Positions 1 to 10,984 of a DNA stretch of 64,000 bases are shown here, piece after piece (within the stretch, counting starts at the first letter, position 1; each line of letters starts with the position of its first letter). Under the pieces are notes generated by a model, which was given only the letters and a program-made list of their open reading frames with translations, searched no databases and was not told the origin of the DNA. The stretch comes from Notospermus geniculatus (lineage: Eukaryota > Nemertea > Pilidiophora > Heteronemertea > Lineidae), in contig NMRB01000758.1 of NCBI GenBank assembly GCA_002633025.1, forward strand, positions 27,920 through 91,919, in the 5' to 3' direction. Position numbers and translations under genes: made by a program.

Positions 1-480
1 GTCTCGTCGTTGACATAAGTTTATCTACACCAGATACCTTGAATATTTCAAATACTACTGGACCAATTTTAACACGGTTTGTTCCGTATGAAAGTATATC
101 TTCTTGGTCACATTTCTGCATCAAAATTTTGGAAATTTGGAAATATCACAATTACATGTATGTAATACGTCATCAGAAAAACCCTACAAATCGACATTTT
201 TATTATGTAATTTATTTGTGACTCTTGTTACAGGATTGATATAGAGTGGAAGTTTCTAAGGAGTTTGAGCTTTGTTTGTCTACACCTGATACCTTGAATA
301 TTTCAAATACTACTGGGACAATTTTAACACGGTTTGTTCCACATGAAAGTGCCCTACGTCCGACGTCTTGTTGGTCATATTTCTGCATCAACATTTTGGA
401 AATTTGGAAATATAGTAATTACATGTATGCAGCTTCTCAGAAAAAAAACATCAAAATCAACAATTTTATTAATTTTTGGT
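1..480. repeat. two-copy tandem duplication, about 257-bp period
   Basis: A block with shared landmarks (TACACC-GATACCTTGAATA, then AACACGGTTTGTTCC, then TTTGGAAATTTGGAAATAT) occurs at about 23-165 and again at about 279-425. The second copy carries a short extra segment near 352-366. Copies differ by scattered substitutions. The short ORFs here are repeat translations, not genes. Confidence 0.8.
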
Positions 481-504
481 GATTTTTGTTGCAGTTTTGA
501 CCTA

Positions 505-710
505 TATTTGGCCCAGGAATTGCACCAATCACATTGGGGTTTCCCATGTTAAAATAGAAAAGGTACATGTATCAACATAGGCTTATACTTATCACCCGCG
601 CTAACACCGGCCAATCAGATGCACGAACGCGGCTGGCACGCCCGGTCCTAACAAACATAATATACAAAACTCCGATGTAAAATCGCTAGTCCTACCAACC
701 AAGTCACGTC
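505..710 (+). repeat. dispersed repeat, second copy at 40980-41165
   Basis: Colinear similarity with 40980-41165: both contain CAATCAC, then GTTAAAATAGAAAAGGTA, then TATACTTATCACC, GCACGCCCGGT and TCCGATGTAAAAT. No coding signal is seen. Bases 711-1248, between this repeat and the GPCR 3-prime end, hold nothing I recognise. Confidence 0.7.
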
Positions 711-1248
711 CGATTGCAGCGCGCAGGTTGGTTAGATCAGATACTAGTCTAAGTTCTCAGGAAGTGTTTGACTGAGCACCTGCGATGCGATGCAGTAGAC
801 TCATCTCCGTCAGCACGTATCTCTCACGCATTCTTGAAATCACCTTTGACTATGGGGTAATATCTGTCGATGTTTCAAGCCTGGTTTTCCTGTACCAAGC
901 CTGGTTTTTCACTATAAATACAGGATTGATACAGGATAACAATGGATCGGCCAGAAGGATGTAAAATTTGACGAGATTCGCGTAATCTACCACAAGAATG
1001 TCAGAGAGAAGGCATTTCGGACTTACTGATGCCATCTGCTTGAGTATGACTGAACAATGCCAGCCGACAGGGCCGGGATAGCACCCAAACCCTCTCTGCT
1101 TAATATTCATTGCTAATTTATGCACTCTGGGCTAATGCTCTGGGGTACCATAACTTATATTCTGTTGTTTTTGAACAAACCAGCATTCAAACAGAGGTAC
1201 AACATGAACCAGAGGTCGACTATCGCCTTTAAAGCACAATACATGAAT

Positions 1249-3221
1249 TTACGGACCTCTACAACATCTCGTCATAACCGTTCGCGCATCGTTCCGAAAT
1301 TTTCGACCTCCACCGAGAAAATACATGTAGAAATTAACGGCAAAGTTCGCCACCCACACCTCAGTAATAATCCAATACTCGAACCAGTATCGAGCGTACC
1401 AAAAACTAACGGACGTGTCATACGTCGCCGCAATTGACGTCCATATTCGTTTCGGACATGAAGTTAAGAGGAACGCAAAAGATGCAAGAAAAAGCATTTT
1501 ACTAAGATTTGCTCCTTTCTTCTCCGTCCTCTGGTCACCTAATTTTAGTTTCTTCCTTTCTTCGGCAGCACGCCGCACGATGAGTATAATAATGGTGTTG
1601 GTGACGATTAGGATGATGAAAGGGAAAATAGTACCAAACATAAGAAGATACATATTAAATAGTGTTAGGGCCCAGCTTAAGTGTTCGGGAAGATGCGGCT
1701 TCATGAGGCCATTAGGTGGATCCGGCAGTTTATACATGTGGAATTCCTGACTTTGGACAATGCACACGAATATGAACGTACCAAATGTGACCTTGGTAGC
1801 TTTGGAGGTCGTACAAATTGTCGTCGCTTTCATCGGGAAAGTAACCACGATGGCACGATCTATGCTCATCTCGGCGAGGAAGAGACCAGAGCTGACGGCG
1901 AAGGTGTTTGCACAATACCAAATATAGCTGAAAGTGCATGATAAAGAGGTAGAGTACATTATGCTGGAAGTTAATAACCACTTTTTGTTTTGTAAAGTGG
2001 CAGTACTAGAGTATCACAATGTGCTTCAACGGATATAATGACAGTAACTTCATGGCTCAGACTCGGTAGGACACTACTTGGACACTAGTTGCCTTGGAAA
2101 TTCAGGCAGGCTTACTAAAAAATTGGTGGGAAGATTACACCGAAAGTGCATTAAACTTACTAGCAGAAGAAGTCACAGGCATGTTGCGCAAAATTTCTTA
2201 ACTAAGAGAATCACGGATTTCTTGAAAACCTGCGCACGCGCACTTACATCTCGTAGGCACTTCCGAATTTTGCAACTACAAAATATCCGTGATTTTGCCG
2301 ACCAGATGAGTGCGCGTGTGCAACATCTCCGGAGAAAACCATGATGGCGGGGCCGTCGAAATGACGAATACTCCACCAATGGAAAAACTGAGAAACCTAG
2401 CTTTGCTGCCAAACGTGGTTATTTTTAAACAATGAAATCTATTAATTCAAACAAGATCTCTTGAATGGTCTAATCTTTCGTTTCAAAGACAATTTCAATT
2501 CGGGGTGAAATTAAATGGTTGAAAAATATGCCAATCAGCCAGGCAGTGCAAGGTCTGCATTTGTAAAACAACAGAGTGACAAAGACGTAGAATAAAGGTG
2601 GCCATATGTCGACATTGCGTCCTGAAGCAACTCGCGGCAACTAGCTTTCCGGCGATGGAAGCAACTCGGGAGTGACTGATCAGTTGCCGATTTTGTCGAC
2701 CTGGGCGCGCTTGCGTCTCCGAGCAACTGCCGGATGCATCATGAGCGTCCTGTTCGAGGTATAACTGCCAGTTCAGTTGCTCCGAGTTCCTCTCACAATC
2801 GCTGAAATGACGACCTGCGCGTGGTGGATTTTATCTGCGACGGATCCGTCGAGTTGCTTCAAGACGCAATGTCGACCTGTGGGCACCTTAAGGCCCACCT
2901 GATGAACGGAAGACTGCCTTTTAGGTCGTCACCAGCGAAATTGTACACGAGTAATGCCCAACGTGACGCGATCACAAGAAGAAATCCCGTGTCCACCACA
3001 GCCAGGGCAGCCATGTAAGTACAGGTACTGATTTTACGGTTGTCCTTCTTGAGGGTGACCAGAAGGGACATGATGTTGCCGGGCACGCCAAAAAGAAAGG
3101 TGAACACAAACCACCACTTGCCGATGTATGACGCCACTGTGATCATCCATGAATGGAGATTCTCTTGTGTTGCCGTGCCTAGAACTCCAGAGGAATTTTC
3201 GGACATTTTCGTAGATGACAT
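1249..3221 (-). CDS. class A (rhodopsin-like) GPCR, two exons, 333 aa
   Basis: Seven-transmembrane receptor of the plasma membrane; the ligand cannot be told from sequence. Exon 1 is 3221-2899 and exon 2 is 1927-1249. The intron is GT...AG (donor GTGGGC, acceptor CACTTTCAG), phase 2, and the joined length is 1002 nt. The N-terminus has a glycosylation sequon at N9. TM1 carries GN (48-49), TM2 carries D77, the end of TM3 has D131-R132-A133 in place of DRY, TM6 keeps the proline (SCPKRIW), and TM7 ends NFAVNFYMY (302-310) in place of NPxxY. A GGGRKFRND helix 8 follows, then a short tail with CC (329-330) that could be palmitoylated. The style resembles lineage-expanded invertebrate receptors often labelled FMRFamide or TRH receptor-like; that is a family impression, not an orthology call. 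An upstream acceptor at 1964 is also in phase and would give 345 aa. The position shared with the 25.5-28.7 kb paralogue favours the shorter form. The usual TM3 cysteine (25 residues before the Arg) is absent. Confidence 0.85.
2596..2888. mobile_element. 293-bp TIR element (MITE) in GPCR intron 1
   Basis: The arms begin AGGTGGCCA on the left and, read inverted, AGGTGCCCA on the right, and both continue through GTCGACATTGCGTC and TGAAGCAACTCG. Both ends are flanked by TAA (2593-2595 and 2889-2891), a 3-bp duplication typical of PIF/Harbinger-type MITEs. Its right end lies 10 nt inside the intron from the GPCR splice donor at 2898. No ORF. Confidence 0.75.
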
Positions 3222-3436
3222 TTCGTCTCCCTTTTGTAGGCTGGCCTATACTTAACAAAAAGTTACAGATATCCTCAGCTACGTGACATGTACTGGATTA
3301 TACTTGGCCTGCGTTTCACCTGGCCAGTCCTACGAAAAATCAGTAAGTACGATTGTACGACTATAAAACGGATGCCCACACTATGTGATTACGGCTGGAC
3401 TGAAAAACATTTGCAAGGACTTTACCGCTCTAACTC

Positions 3437-4168
3437 CAATTTCCTCCGCCAGATGACGCCTCCGCGATGCTCTGGCTTACATGTACACCTTTGCCACCAA
3501 GCTACCTCATCACCCTGCGCTTTAGCGCAGGTCCTATTTATAACGCTTAAAATCACTTTAATTTTCGTCAAATTAACTTGATAACTTAAAACATGTCTAT
3601 TTAAAAAAAAATTTTGATCACTGAGAACCAATATATTTTGCAATTTATCGTGTTCTAAATGGCGCACTATTTTTCCGTGCAAGGACATTTTGAGTGACAT
3701 ATAGTGTCAGTAAACAATAGCAGGTGGGTGTGTTGTGTCAAATTCAAAATGGATGTCATGGATGTAGCCTACACGTGAAGGAAGCAGTTCACAAATACAA
3801 ACGAGACGGTGAAAACTTCATATTAAAACCAAGACAGCTGGGCTTAAACTTCGTAGCACGGGATCGGGAGAAGAAAGATACGATTGTCAATTTACCTGTG
3901 GGCTATGGGAAAAGTAGCCTATTATCTATCACCTCCTACCGTCTGACGTGCACTTCGGTCCACGAAGTCCGAATGTCGTGGAACAGGTCGTTGAAAGGCA
4001 AACAAAACACTTCAATGTAATTTTTTTTCACTGGAGTCGAGGGTTCCATGGACGCGGCCATCTTGGATGACGTCACTCGTTAATAGTTCCACGCTGCGGA
4101 ATAATTTAGCTTGGGGGCAAAGGTGTAAGCCAGAGCATCGCGGAGGCGTCACCTGGCGGAGGAAATTG
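3437..4168. mobile_element. long-TIR element with 9-bp target duplication (MULE-like)
   Basis: Terminal inverted repeats of roughly 75-80 bp begin CAATTTCCTCCGCCAG at both ends, and the arms match through GACGCCTCCGCGATGC and CTCTGGCTTACA. Immediately outside them is the exact 9-bp direct repeat CTCTAACTC (3428-3436 and 4169-4177). Long TIRs plus a 9-bp duplication are Mutator-like hallmarks. The interior contains a RecQ-like helicase fragment and no transposase that I can see, so the element is non-autonomous. The superfamily label is inference. Confidence 0.8.
3778..3924 (+). pseudogene. RecQ-like DEAD/H helicase N-terminal fragment
   Basis: The translation in this frame reads through FILKPRQLGLNF, the Q-region that positions substrate at the start of RecQ-like helicases, to LPVGYGKSS, a Walker A P-loop (canonical LPTGYGKS). 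RecQ-family enzymes unwind DNA using ATP. Only the first segment is present: no DEAH box or helicase-C domain follows. An ATG-initiated frame at 3749 (beginning MDVMDV) runs straight towards it but is one base out of register, so the copy is probably decayed. It lies wholly inside the TIR element 3437-4168. A second, non-identical RecQ-like start lies at 9454-9657. What is known is the helicase motif; capture by the element is inference. Confidence 0.6.
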
Positions 4169-4177
4169 CTCTAACTC

Positions 4178-4853
4178 ATTGAGCGTGTCTTTAGAGGCCT
4201 GTCGAGTGCAAAATCGTTGGACGTGTATTCTCTGTGTTAAGACATAAGGCTGACGCTAACCCTGACCTTTCCCATCAGCCAATCATCCTATTCCTTAGTA
4301 ACAGGTGTTCTGATTGGTTCCAACGTTCTTCCACTCGACAGTGGTGTTACTTTCCTCATTGACGATTCAGCCATTGTTATCATGTGACCTAAAGGAAACC
4401 TCCCGATTGGCTATCGCAGACTGACCGCGTCTTACCCTAGCTCCACGCGACCTGATGACTGGGTCGCCGCGTGGCTTCGGCGTTCGCATTCCGCAACTGT
4501 CTTCGACTGGGCTCACACTATTAAATCAATTCATTGATCTTATGTGACTGGTTCCTAGGACAGCCAACGACCTCCTCAGACGAATCATCCAACTGTAATG
4601 TGGCAAGGGATGTACATGTACGTGTAGGTACGTACGTGTATGTTTAGGTCGCTGCGCAGTGCAGGGTTATTGACAGATCGGACTGACTTCCGTGAAGCTC
4701 GTTGCGCTGGCGTCCTTGCAGGTGAAGAAAGTGATCGGACTTAAGGGCAGGCGCTGTTCCACGTTGAGTGTACTGGCAGGTGAAGTCAGCAGTGTGATCT
4801 GACTTACTGAAGCTGCATGGCTGCACACCAGTCGATCTCAAGCGATCTGGGGT
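4178..4853. other. intergenic, nothing recognised
   Basis: No conserved coding segment or clear repeat boundary was found. The ORFs here are short and featureless. Confidence 0.5.
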
Positions 4854-4971
4854 GGCCGCATAGAAACTCCGCTAGCGCTAGCGGAGCCCATCTGCCGATA
4901 GTGCTGTACATTTTTCCATGCATTTTAACACCGATAGGCTGTCGAAGCACCAGCGGAGTTTCTATGCGGCC
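4854..4971. mobile_element. 118-bp hairpin MITE, CGCATAGAAA family
   Basis: Inverted arms GGCCGCATAGAAACTCCGCT / AGCGGAGTTTCTATGCGGCC close a loop that contains an internal GCTAGCGCTAGC palindrome. A close relative is at 60963-61040. Confidence 0.8.
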
Positions 4972-5179
4972 GACCCTGATCGTCACCCAGCAAAATCGGC
5001 TGTTGACGCAAGGTGTGCACTGGACAGGGATGCGTGGAATTCTCGCCAGCGATGATAGCCCAAATAATGTCAAAACCGGTGCCTACATGTACTCTGCGGC
5101 GGCTCTGGCGATCGAATCGCTTGCGATATCGCCAGACAGGTTGCTGGCTATATCATCGCTAAACGCTGTCGTAGGCCTA

Positions 5180-5310
5180 TAGGCTGAGTTTACATCGAGG
5201 CACAGGCGACACGAACACGCAGGCGAACAAGGCTTCACAAAGGATTCATCCCTCTGAAACCTTTGTTCGCCTGCGTGTTCGTGTCGCGTGTGCCTCGATA
5301 ACTCAGCCTA
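5180..5310. mobile_element. 131-bp hairpin MITE, family copy 1
   Basis: Near-perfect foldback: arms start TAGGCTGAGTTTACATCGAG and include ACACGAACACGCAGGCGAAC, with the inverse on the right. The second family member is at 19221-19359. Confidence 0.85.
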
Positions 5311-5550
5311 ACTGGGCCGTTGTGAAAGCTTACGTATCACGTCCTCAGGATGATGACTGACAAGTCTGACGAGTTTGCCACGTACCCAAGTGATGTACAC
5401 GACAATATTAAGGCTTTCTAGCGGTTTAACGTTATCTTGGCTTTATCCTTGAGTTGTCTTCTTAATTCTTCAGATTAAACGCCAGGATAACTTGCTAAAA
5501 TAAAGAGAGCATTGGTCTCCAGAATCTTGGCCTTCTCCAGGTAGGCCTAC

Positions 5551-6620
5551 ATGTATGTACAGTCTTGTTCGTATTAATATCAAAACCTATTATCTCAAAT
5601 TTCTCATAAACCACCAAACCAATTTAAATGCGGTTTTCTGCATAAGGTCAGAAATCTTGTTGACTACAACTGGGCATCAATGTTTTTGCACAAGATTCAC
5701 TTCTTCATTGCGTAATCTGTCATTGAAAAAAGGTCCCAAAAAACTTTTTTGTTTCTGGATTTTTCACCAAAATTCCTTGGCCAGAATGAAGTTATGCCAA
5801 AATAAAGGTGATTTAGCAAGTTACTGTCAAAATACGTCGTTTAGTTTTTGAGAAATTGACGTTTTTGTAAAGCTGTATCAACACCACTTGTGTTCCACTA
5901 CCAACAACTTATGAGACGGCCCCTACATAATAATGCAAACCATTCACTATGCATGGGTCACTGTATAGGCAGAGATAAATGTTGTGACCTGTACTGGTTA
6001 TTCATGACATTGTATTGCAAAAAGTAACAGGCATTGAGAAAGAACTTAGTAGCCTTTGTCATCTTTGTTTGAAGTTAACCAGTGCATGAATTGGTCACTA
6101 AAGCCGCCACACACTTGAAAAATTATTATGTAACACTTTTGCCACATAGGACTCAGCGCTGTTCTATAGATCTATGGATTTTGTATGCACTGACGGCCGA
6201 CACAAGGGACATGAAGTATGGTTTGCATTATTATGTAGGGACCGTCTCATAAGTTGTTGGCAGTGGAAGACAAGTGATGTTGATATAGCTTTACAAAAAC
6301 GTCAATTTTTCAAAAACTAAATGGCCGATTTTGACAGTAACTTGCTAAATCACCTTTATCATGTTTATTTTGGCATAACTTCATTCTAGCAAAGGAATTT
6401 TGGTGAAAAATCCAGAAACAAAAAAGGTTTTTTTGGACCTTTTTTCAACGACAGATTACGCAATGAAGAAGTGAATCTTGTGCAAAAACATTGATGCCCA
6501 GTTGTAGTCAACAAGATTTCTGACTTTATGCAGAAAACCGCATTTAAATTGGTTTGGTGGTTTATGAGATATTTGAGATAATCGGTGTTGATATTAATAC
6601 GAACAAGACTGTACATGCAT
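5551..6620. mobile_element. 1.07-kb foldback element with about 390-bp arms
   Basis: The left arm 5551-5943 is repeated inverted at 6219-6620 with few mismatches: ends ATGTATGTACAGTCTTGTTC / GAACAAGACTGTACATGCAT, inner junctions at ...TAATGCAAACCAT and ATGGTTTGCATTA.... The spacer of about 275 bp is unique. No transposase is visible. Small ORFs on both arms are mirror artefacts. Confidence 0.85.
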
Positions 6621-7506
6621 CGAAAAACGGGTATGCAGCGTTCGTCCTGCATGCCATGCAGCGGGTGCCGTGAAACAATCCGTGTGGACGATGGTCGTTG
6701 GTTCTGCATGCCAGAGGGTGATTTGCGAACACCCTCCATTTGCAGCCCCTACTTCAGAATCGTTGGGGAAAGAACCATTCGCCTTGTTATCTACTTGTTT
6801 GCAAATCGAGGTTCCGTCTTACCGAAGTTTGATATTCCTTGTTTCGCTAGAAGCAAAAGTAACGCTGCTCGTAATTGTCCAAACAAATATCGTAACGTAA
6901 GAAATATAACTATTGCACGTTGAGTCGGAGCCAATGCATTGCGGTAATGATCGAGACACCCGGTGGGCAGGGGAAGTTTCCTATATCATCAACCTCATGC
7001 GATACAAAATTCAATTGGAATGTACTGGATATTAGTAATGAAACAGTAGAAATGCTGGAATACTTTTTTCTCTGCGCCTTTGTACACACATGTCAGTCTA
7101 TGATTATGCCGAAGTCATTACATTATGAATTGCCCCTGCCTATACGATTTGTGATGGGAAAAGTGGTGGCCAAAACCCAGCAAATTAGTAAACCATAAAA
7201 GTGTCATATTATTCGGTTCATCAGCATACATATCGAATATGGTTAGTAATCCGAGTATACAATATCGTTTAAGGTCTCCCGATACATAGTCGAAAATTTT
7301 GGGATCCTGGAAAACAATGCTGCATAAATCAAGGGCATCGGGAAATATCGTGCTATTCGTGCCTTTCTATGATGAATCTATCTCTTATCTGTCGATTTAT
7401 GTAAAAAGCAACATGATATGAAGTAGGCCTACAGTACACTTAATTAACGAAGGTTAAGTTCAAAATGTTGTCATTTGGTGGCAGGTTTCGGGCTATTTGA
7501 CCTAAT
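6621..7506. other. intergenic, nothing recognised
   Basis: Contains overlapping short ORFs in two frames (6585-6923) without recognisable motifs. No repeat structure seen. Confidence 0.4.
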
Positions 7507-7507
7507 A

Positions 7508-7645
7508 TAGAGTTTTCGCAGTGCCCCCGAAACGCCAACAACGCGAACGTCAATACTTTTGTTTGGTGCTCTCTTCGTGGCATCGAACAATGGGTTTGGC
7601 GTTCGCTATCTGGCGTTTCGGGGGCTTTGCGAAAACTCCCTACTA
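7508..7645. mobile_element. about 138-bp hairpin MITE
   Basis: Arms GAGTTTTCGCA...CCCCCGAAACGCCA on the left are answered by TGGCGTTTCGGGGG...TGCGAAAACTC on the right. Confidence 0.8.
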
Positions 7646-7729
7646 TCTTCTAACTTGGTCTGATCAGGTGTCTGAGTCCCCTCTGTACCTGAAACTCGAG
7701 GCTTATGGCAAGCGGTTTGTCCATTTATT

Positions 7730-8092
7730 CCAAAAACTAAGTTTTTGCTCTGGAAACTTAGTTTACAGTGCTAAAAATTAAGTTTTTTCTTGCATAACTC
7801 GGGTTTTGCTCTAGGAACTCATATTTCAACTCCAGAACTGTAGTTCCAAGATCAAATGGACAAAAACCTGGCATCTGCTGGGCAAAAACTCAGTTTATGG
7901 ATGGTACGGGCAGAACCTTAGTTTTTGCGGCTAAAAACTCAGTTTCTGAGCAAAAACTAAGTTTCCGATCTGAAACATTAGTTCTTCGTCCCCCGGAACT
8001 ATTATTATGCCCCAGAAATAACATTCTGGTCCAAAAAGCAAGTTTCTGGATGCGAAAACTTAGTTTCTGGGCAAAAACTAAGTTTTTAACCG
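7730..8092. repeat. diverged minisatellite, about 20-24 bp units
   Basis: Runs of degenerate units built on AAAAACTAAGTTT(C/T)TG and its inverse AAACTTAGTTT, about fifteen units, with changing spacing. Unit identity is lower in the middle. Confidence 0.7.
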
Positions 8093-8466
8093 TAACCTAC
8101 ACTGTTAGAAATTATTAATTTTACAGTAGTAATTTTGCAGTAATTTTACAGAAATTGCCTGCAGCAGAGTCCCCAGCACTTTCTGTAAATTTACATATTT
8201 TTTTAATGGTATGATTCATGTTTTCGTGTATTGGTTGGACTCCATTGGACATCCCGTTATGATGCCTTCTGAGAGCAGTATGAAAATATAATTTGGTCAG
8301 CCTCCAGTCAAGTCTCTGTTGACATTTATTTAAGTCTGTACTTTTACAGATCAAGTCTGTAATTTTACAGATCCGTCCTGGGGATTCTGCTGCACAGATT
8401 TTCTGTAAAATCTTCTGTTATTTCTAACAGTGTATGTTTTATAATACCTCGGTTCCATAATCAAAC

Positions 8467-8574
8467 CTCTGCACACACGTATTGTACGATCCGGGACGAG
8501 GTATAAAACAATAGTTCTTACAACTTGTGTTTTATACCTCGTCCCCGATCGTAAAATACGTATACTGTGTGCAC
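8467..8574. mobile_element. 108-bp MITE, empty-site reference for the THAP insertion
   Basis: Ends CTGCACACACGTAT / ATACTGTGTGCAC. The core holds a hairpin of ACGATC-GGGACGAGGTATAA against its inverse. The same sequence order recurs, diverged, at 13307-13499 plus 13975-13990, where a TIR element interrupts it. Confidence 0.75.
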
Positions 8575-8927
8575 TAGTGTTTAGTTTTAGTATATTATAG
8601 ATGTAATGGGGTGATATTATGGTGATCCGCAAGATCCGCAGTTCCGCAAATTATACATGACCGCGGAGGAGATGTGTTTCCATTCCACAACATCTCCTGC
8701 ACAACTATGCCATCAAATACATACATCCAAAGGTTTTTGACCTTCATCAAATTCGTCACAGCATGTTTGTCAGCTCTAATTGATTATGCTCACTTCTTCC
8801 TGCCTCGAGACGCGAGGAGCACTTTTCTAATTTCAAATTTCAAATTTTGGCAATGCCTTAGCAGGAGATCATACATGTAACTGTGACAGAGGGCAGCACA
8901 CAGTAATAATGTCCTGGGATGCCTTTT

Positions 8928-9030
8928 TTTTGTGGGAAATTGATCAGCACCTGAATGTCCCATTCAATTCAATAATTTTAACAACTAGTGACTGACACCT
9001 ATAGAGGCAGTGAGTTACATGTTGGTTCCT
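8928..9030. repeat. dispersed repeat, second copy at 27913-28015
   Basis: Both copies read GAAATTGATCAG-ACCTGAATG, then TTCAATTCAAT, then AGTGACACCTAT-GAGGCAGTG. No ORF. Confidence 0.7.
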
Positions 9031-9453
9031 CATTGTACGATTTATTAACATACAATCATGATGATCGATTTTCTTTTTATCAATATCAAGTACTGTAAGT
9101 TGTCACTTCATTCCGAATCAACAGCAGAATGTTAATGTTTTGTATCGACAGTAGAAGTACCTGCCAGTCGTCTGAAGTCTGATAAGCACAAAGCACTGTC
9201 CGGCAATCGATTACATCTCACTTTGCTCCGTACTATGACTATTGTACATTCATTTACACAGCACGCAGAACATACTTTAGAACAAGAATGCGCCAATGGG
9301 ACGGTCAACCAAGTATAAACATACTGCATAATGCATCGTGTAGAAATCGGCTAACCTCTTCCTACATGTACACTCTGCAGCAAGCAACCAGATTCCGTGT
9401 TCAACGCGTTGGGATTTTCTCGTGCGCCCAATCAGAAGCCTCTTTGCGATAAT

Positions 9454-9657
9454 TTATTCATACGAGTACCCGGTACGCCGTTCAACTTCGTAGCGAACAA
9501 CACTAGCCTGCTGATACATAATCGACTTCCCACTGCCAGTCCTACAACAGACTAACAAATAGTCTCCATCGAATATTGCCTTCGTGGCTTCTTTTTGAGT
9601 ACGGTATTGTACTTGTAAGTCCTTCCACGGAGAATTTGCATTCGAATAAAGTTTCAT
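9454..9657 (-). pseudogene. RecQ-like helicase first-exon fragment
   Basis: A 67-aa open frame starting at ATG 9657 contains QYRTQKEATKAIFDGDYLL followed by CCRTGSGKSIMYQ. The first part matches the RecQ motif 0/Q region and the second the Walker A P-loop (consensus PTGSGKSLCYQ). Sequence similarity is lost about 20 residues after the P-loop and no DEAH or helicase-C region is present nearby. It may be the first coding exon of a gene whose remainder lies outside, or a relic. Like the 3.8-kb fragment it stops shortly after Walker A, but the two are only distantly similar and no flanking TIRs were found here. Confidence 0.5.
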
Positions 9658-10080
9658 CGACCGCCATCTTGCATGTCATCATACCCGAGCTGCCGATTCA
9701 AGCTTTGCCGTGATTGGTTGCTATTTTTGGGACCGGGGAAATCCTTGAACACGGATTGTGGTTTGCTTGCGTGAAGGTCAAGGGAGGAGAAGCCGAGTCT
9801 TGACCAGAACTCAGTGAAGATGAGTATAACTAACATGCAAGTCATCATTGGTCGCTTTTCTGAAAAGGTGGGATATCATGTTTTCGCTGGTGATGGACAA
9901 AAGTGGTCAAAATGGTTTTGAAGCAAACTCGTCGTCAAGGGGTCAGAACAGAGAATCCAGTGCCGCTATCTTGCATTCATTGCTTTACTCACATTACATG
10001 TAGGAAATTTATTGCCTACAAAAAGTATATTTGTGGTACTACCTTCGAACAGCACTTAGAACACAGTCAACTGGGGAGCC

Positions 10081-10340
10081 TGATAGTGGTTATCACGTCC
10101 GTTTAGCAAGCGGCAGGCCCCGGGTTCGAATCCAGCCCAGGCCATACGGGATCCCATTCCCGGTGTAACGTTTTTCAGTGAGGCCCGTGTGCCAGTGTGA
10201 CATTATACAATAGATTGACGGAATAAGCCGCGACTTGACAATGAACGACACACAGAGAAACAGCGAGTCCGTTTCCCAGTGTGTTCCGAACAATGGAAGT
10301 CACACAGAAAAACGGCCACACTGAAAAACGTTATACCTGC
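10081..10340 (+). mobile_element. tRNA-derived SINE
   Basis: The head TAGTGGTTATCACGTCCGTT resembles the A-box/D-arm of tRNA-Val or tRNA-Asp genes, and GGGTTCGAATCC is a perfect B-box. The body runs through AGAAACAGCGAGTCCG, GTGTTCCGAACAATGG and ACGGCCACACTGAAAAACG. The body recurs at 18034-18131 and the tail at 54921-54950. The 5-prime end of the tRNA-like region is incomplete. Confidence 0.75.
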
Positions 10341-10386
10341 TCTTCAGTCTGTCACAAATTATTCAAGATTTGATTCGTATCGCGTT

Positions 10387-10482
10387 CGTCTCGGTCATAG
10401 TCGTCTGGAGTGTGCGCGTGATTGAATTGATCTCGTCTCGGTCAGAGTCGCTTGGAATGTGCGCGTGCGGATCGAACTGATC
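10387..10482. repeat. two-unit tandem repeat, about 48 bp
   Basis: Both units read CGTCTCGGTCA-AGTCG, TGTGCGCGTG, then GAACTGATCT or close variants. Confidence 0.7.
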
Positions 10483-10613
10483 TCGTCATATGTTTAAGAG
10501 TTGTTATATCATAAATGTTTGAGGTTTAGTAACTATTCTATCATAGAATTTTGTGGTGTTTAAAAGGAGTTAAGTTTGAGAAGATTGGCAGAAGAGAAAT
10601 ACGCGCTGTGTCG

Positions 10614-10970
10614 TTAAAGGGAGACTCCACTCAATGTAAGCTTTTGAATTTTTATCAATCCATAGAGACTAATGCCATGAATTGTTATGTCACTAGTGTC
10701 AATAGGCTGTTGACCTTTGTAGTGAATGAGCTAATATTGTGACTGCCTAGGCCTATTGGTTGTTCCTTCATAAATATGCATTGAGCACACATGACATCAT
10801 GTGTGCTGTGCTATGGTCCCCTTGGGATTCAATTAAAATACTTAAAATGATGAGTTTGCTGATTTTTAAAAAATCTGACATGTTGCAGATAGCAATGAAT
10901 TTGAATGTAGACCTATTAATGATATTTCAAAAATTCAAAATTTTACACAATGAGTGGAGTATCCCTTTAA
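10614..10970. mobile_element. 349-bp MITE with TTAA target duplication
   Basis: TTAA (10614-10617) precedes the TIR AGGGAGACTCCACTCA. The inverse TGAGTGGAGTATCCCT precedes TTAA (10967-10970). A TTAA target suggests a piggyBac- or Kolobok-type mobiliser; the assignment is inference. Confidence 0.8.
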
Positions 10971-10984
10971 GACAGGGCTAAAAC

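Noticed and set aside
7730-8092. CRISPR-like array of short direct repeats
   Set aside because: Units are degenerate, spacers are not of constant length, and the genome is eukaryotic; it is a diverged minisatellite.
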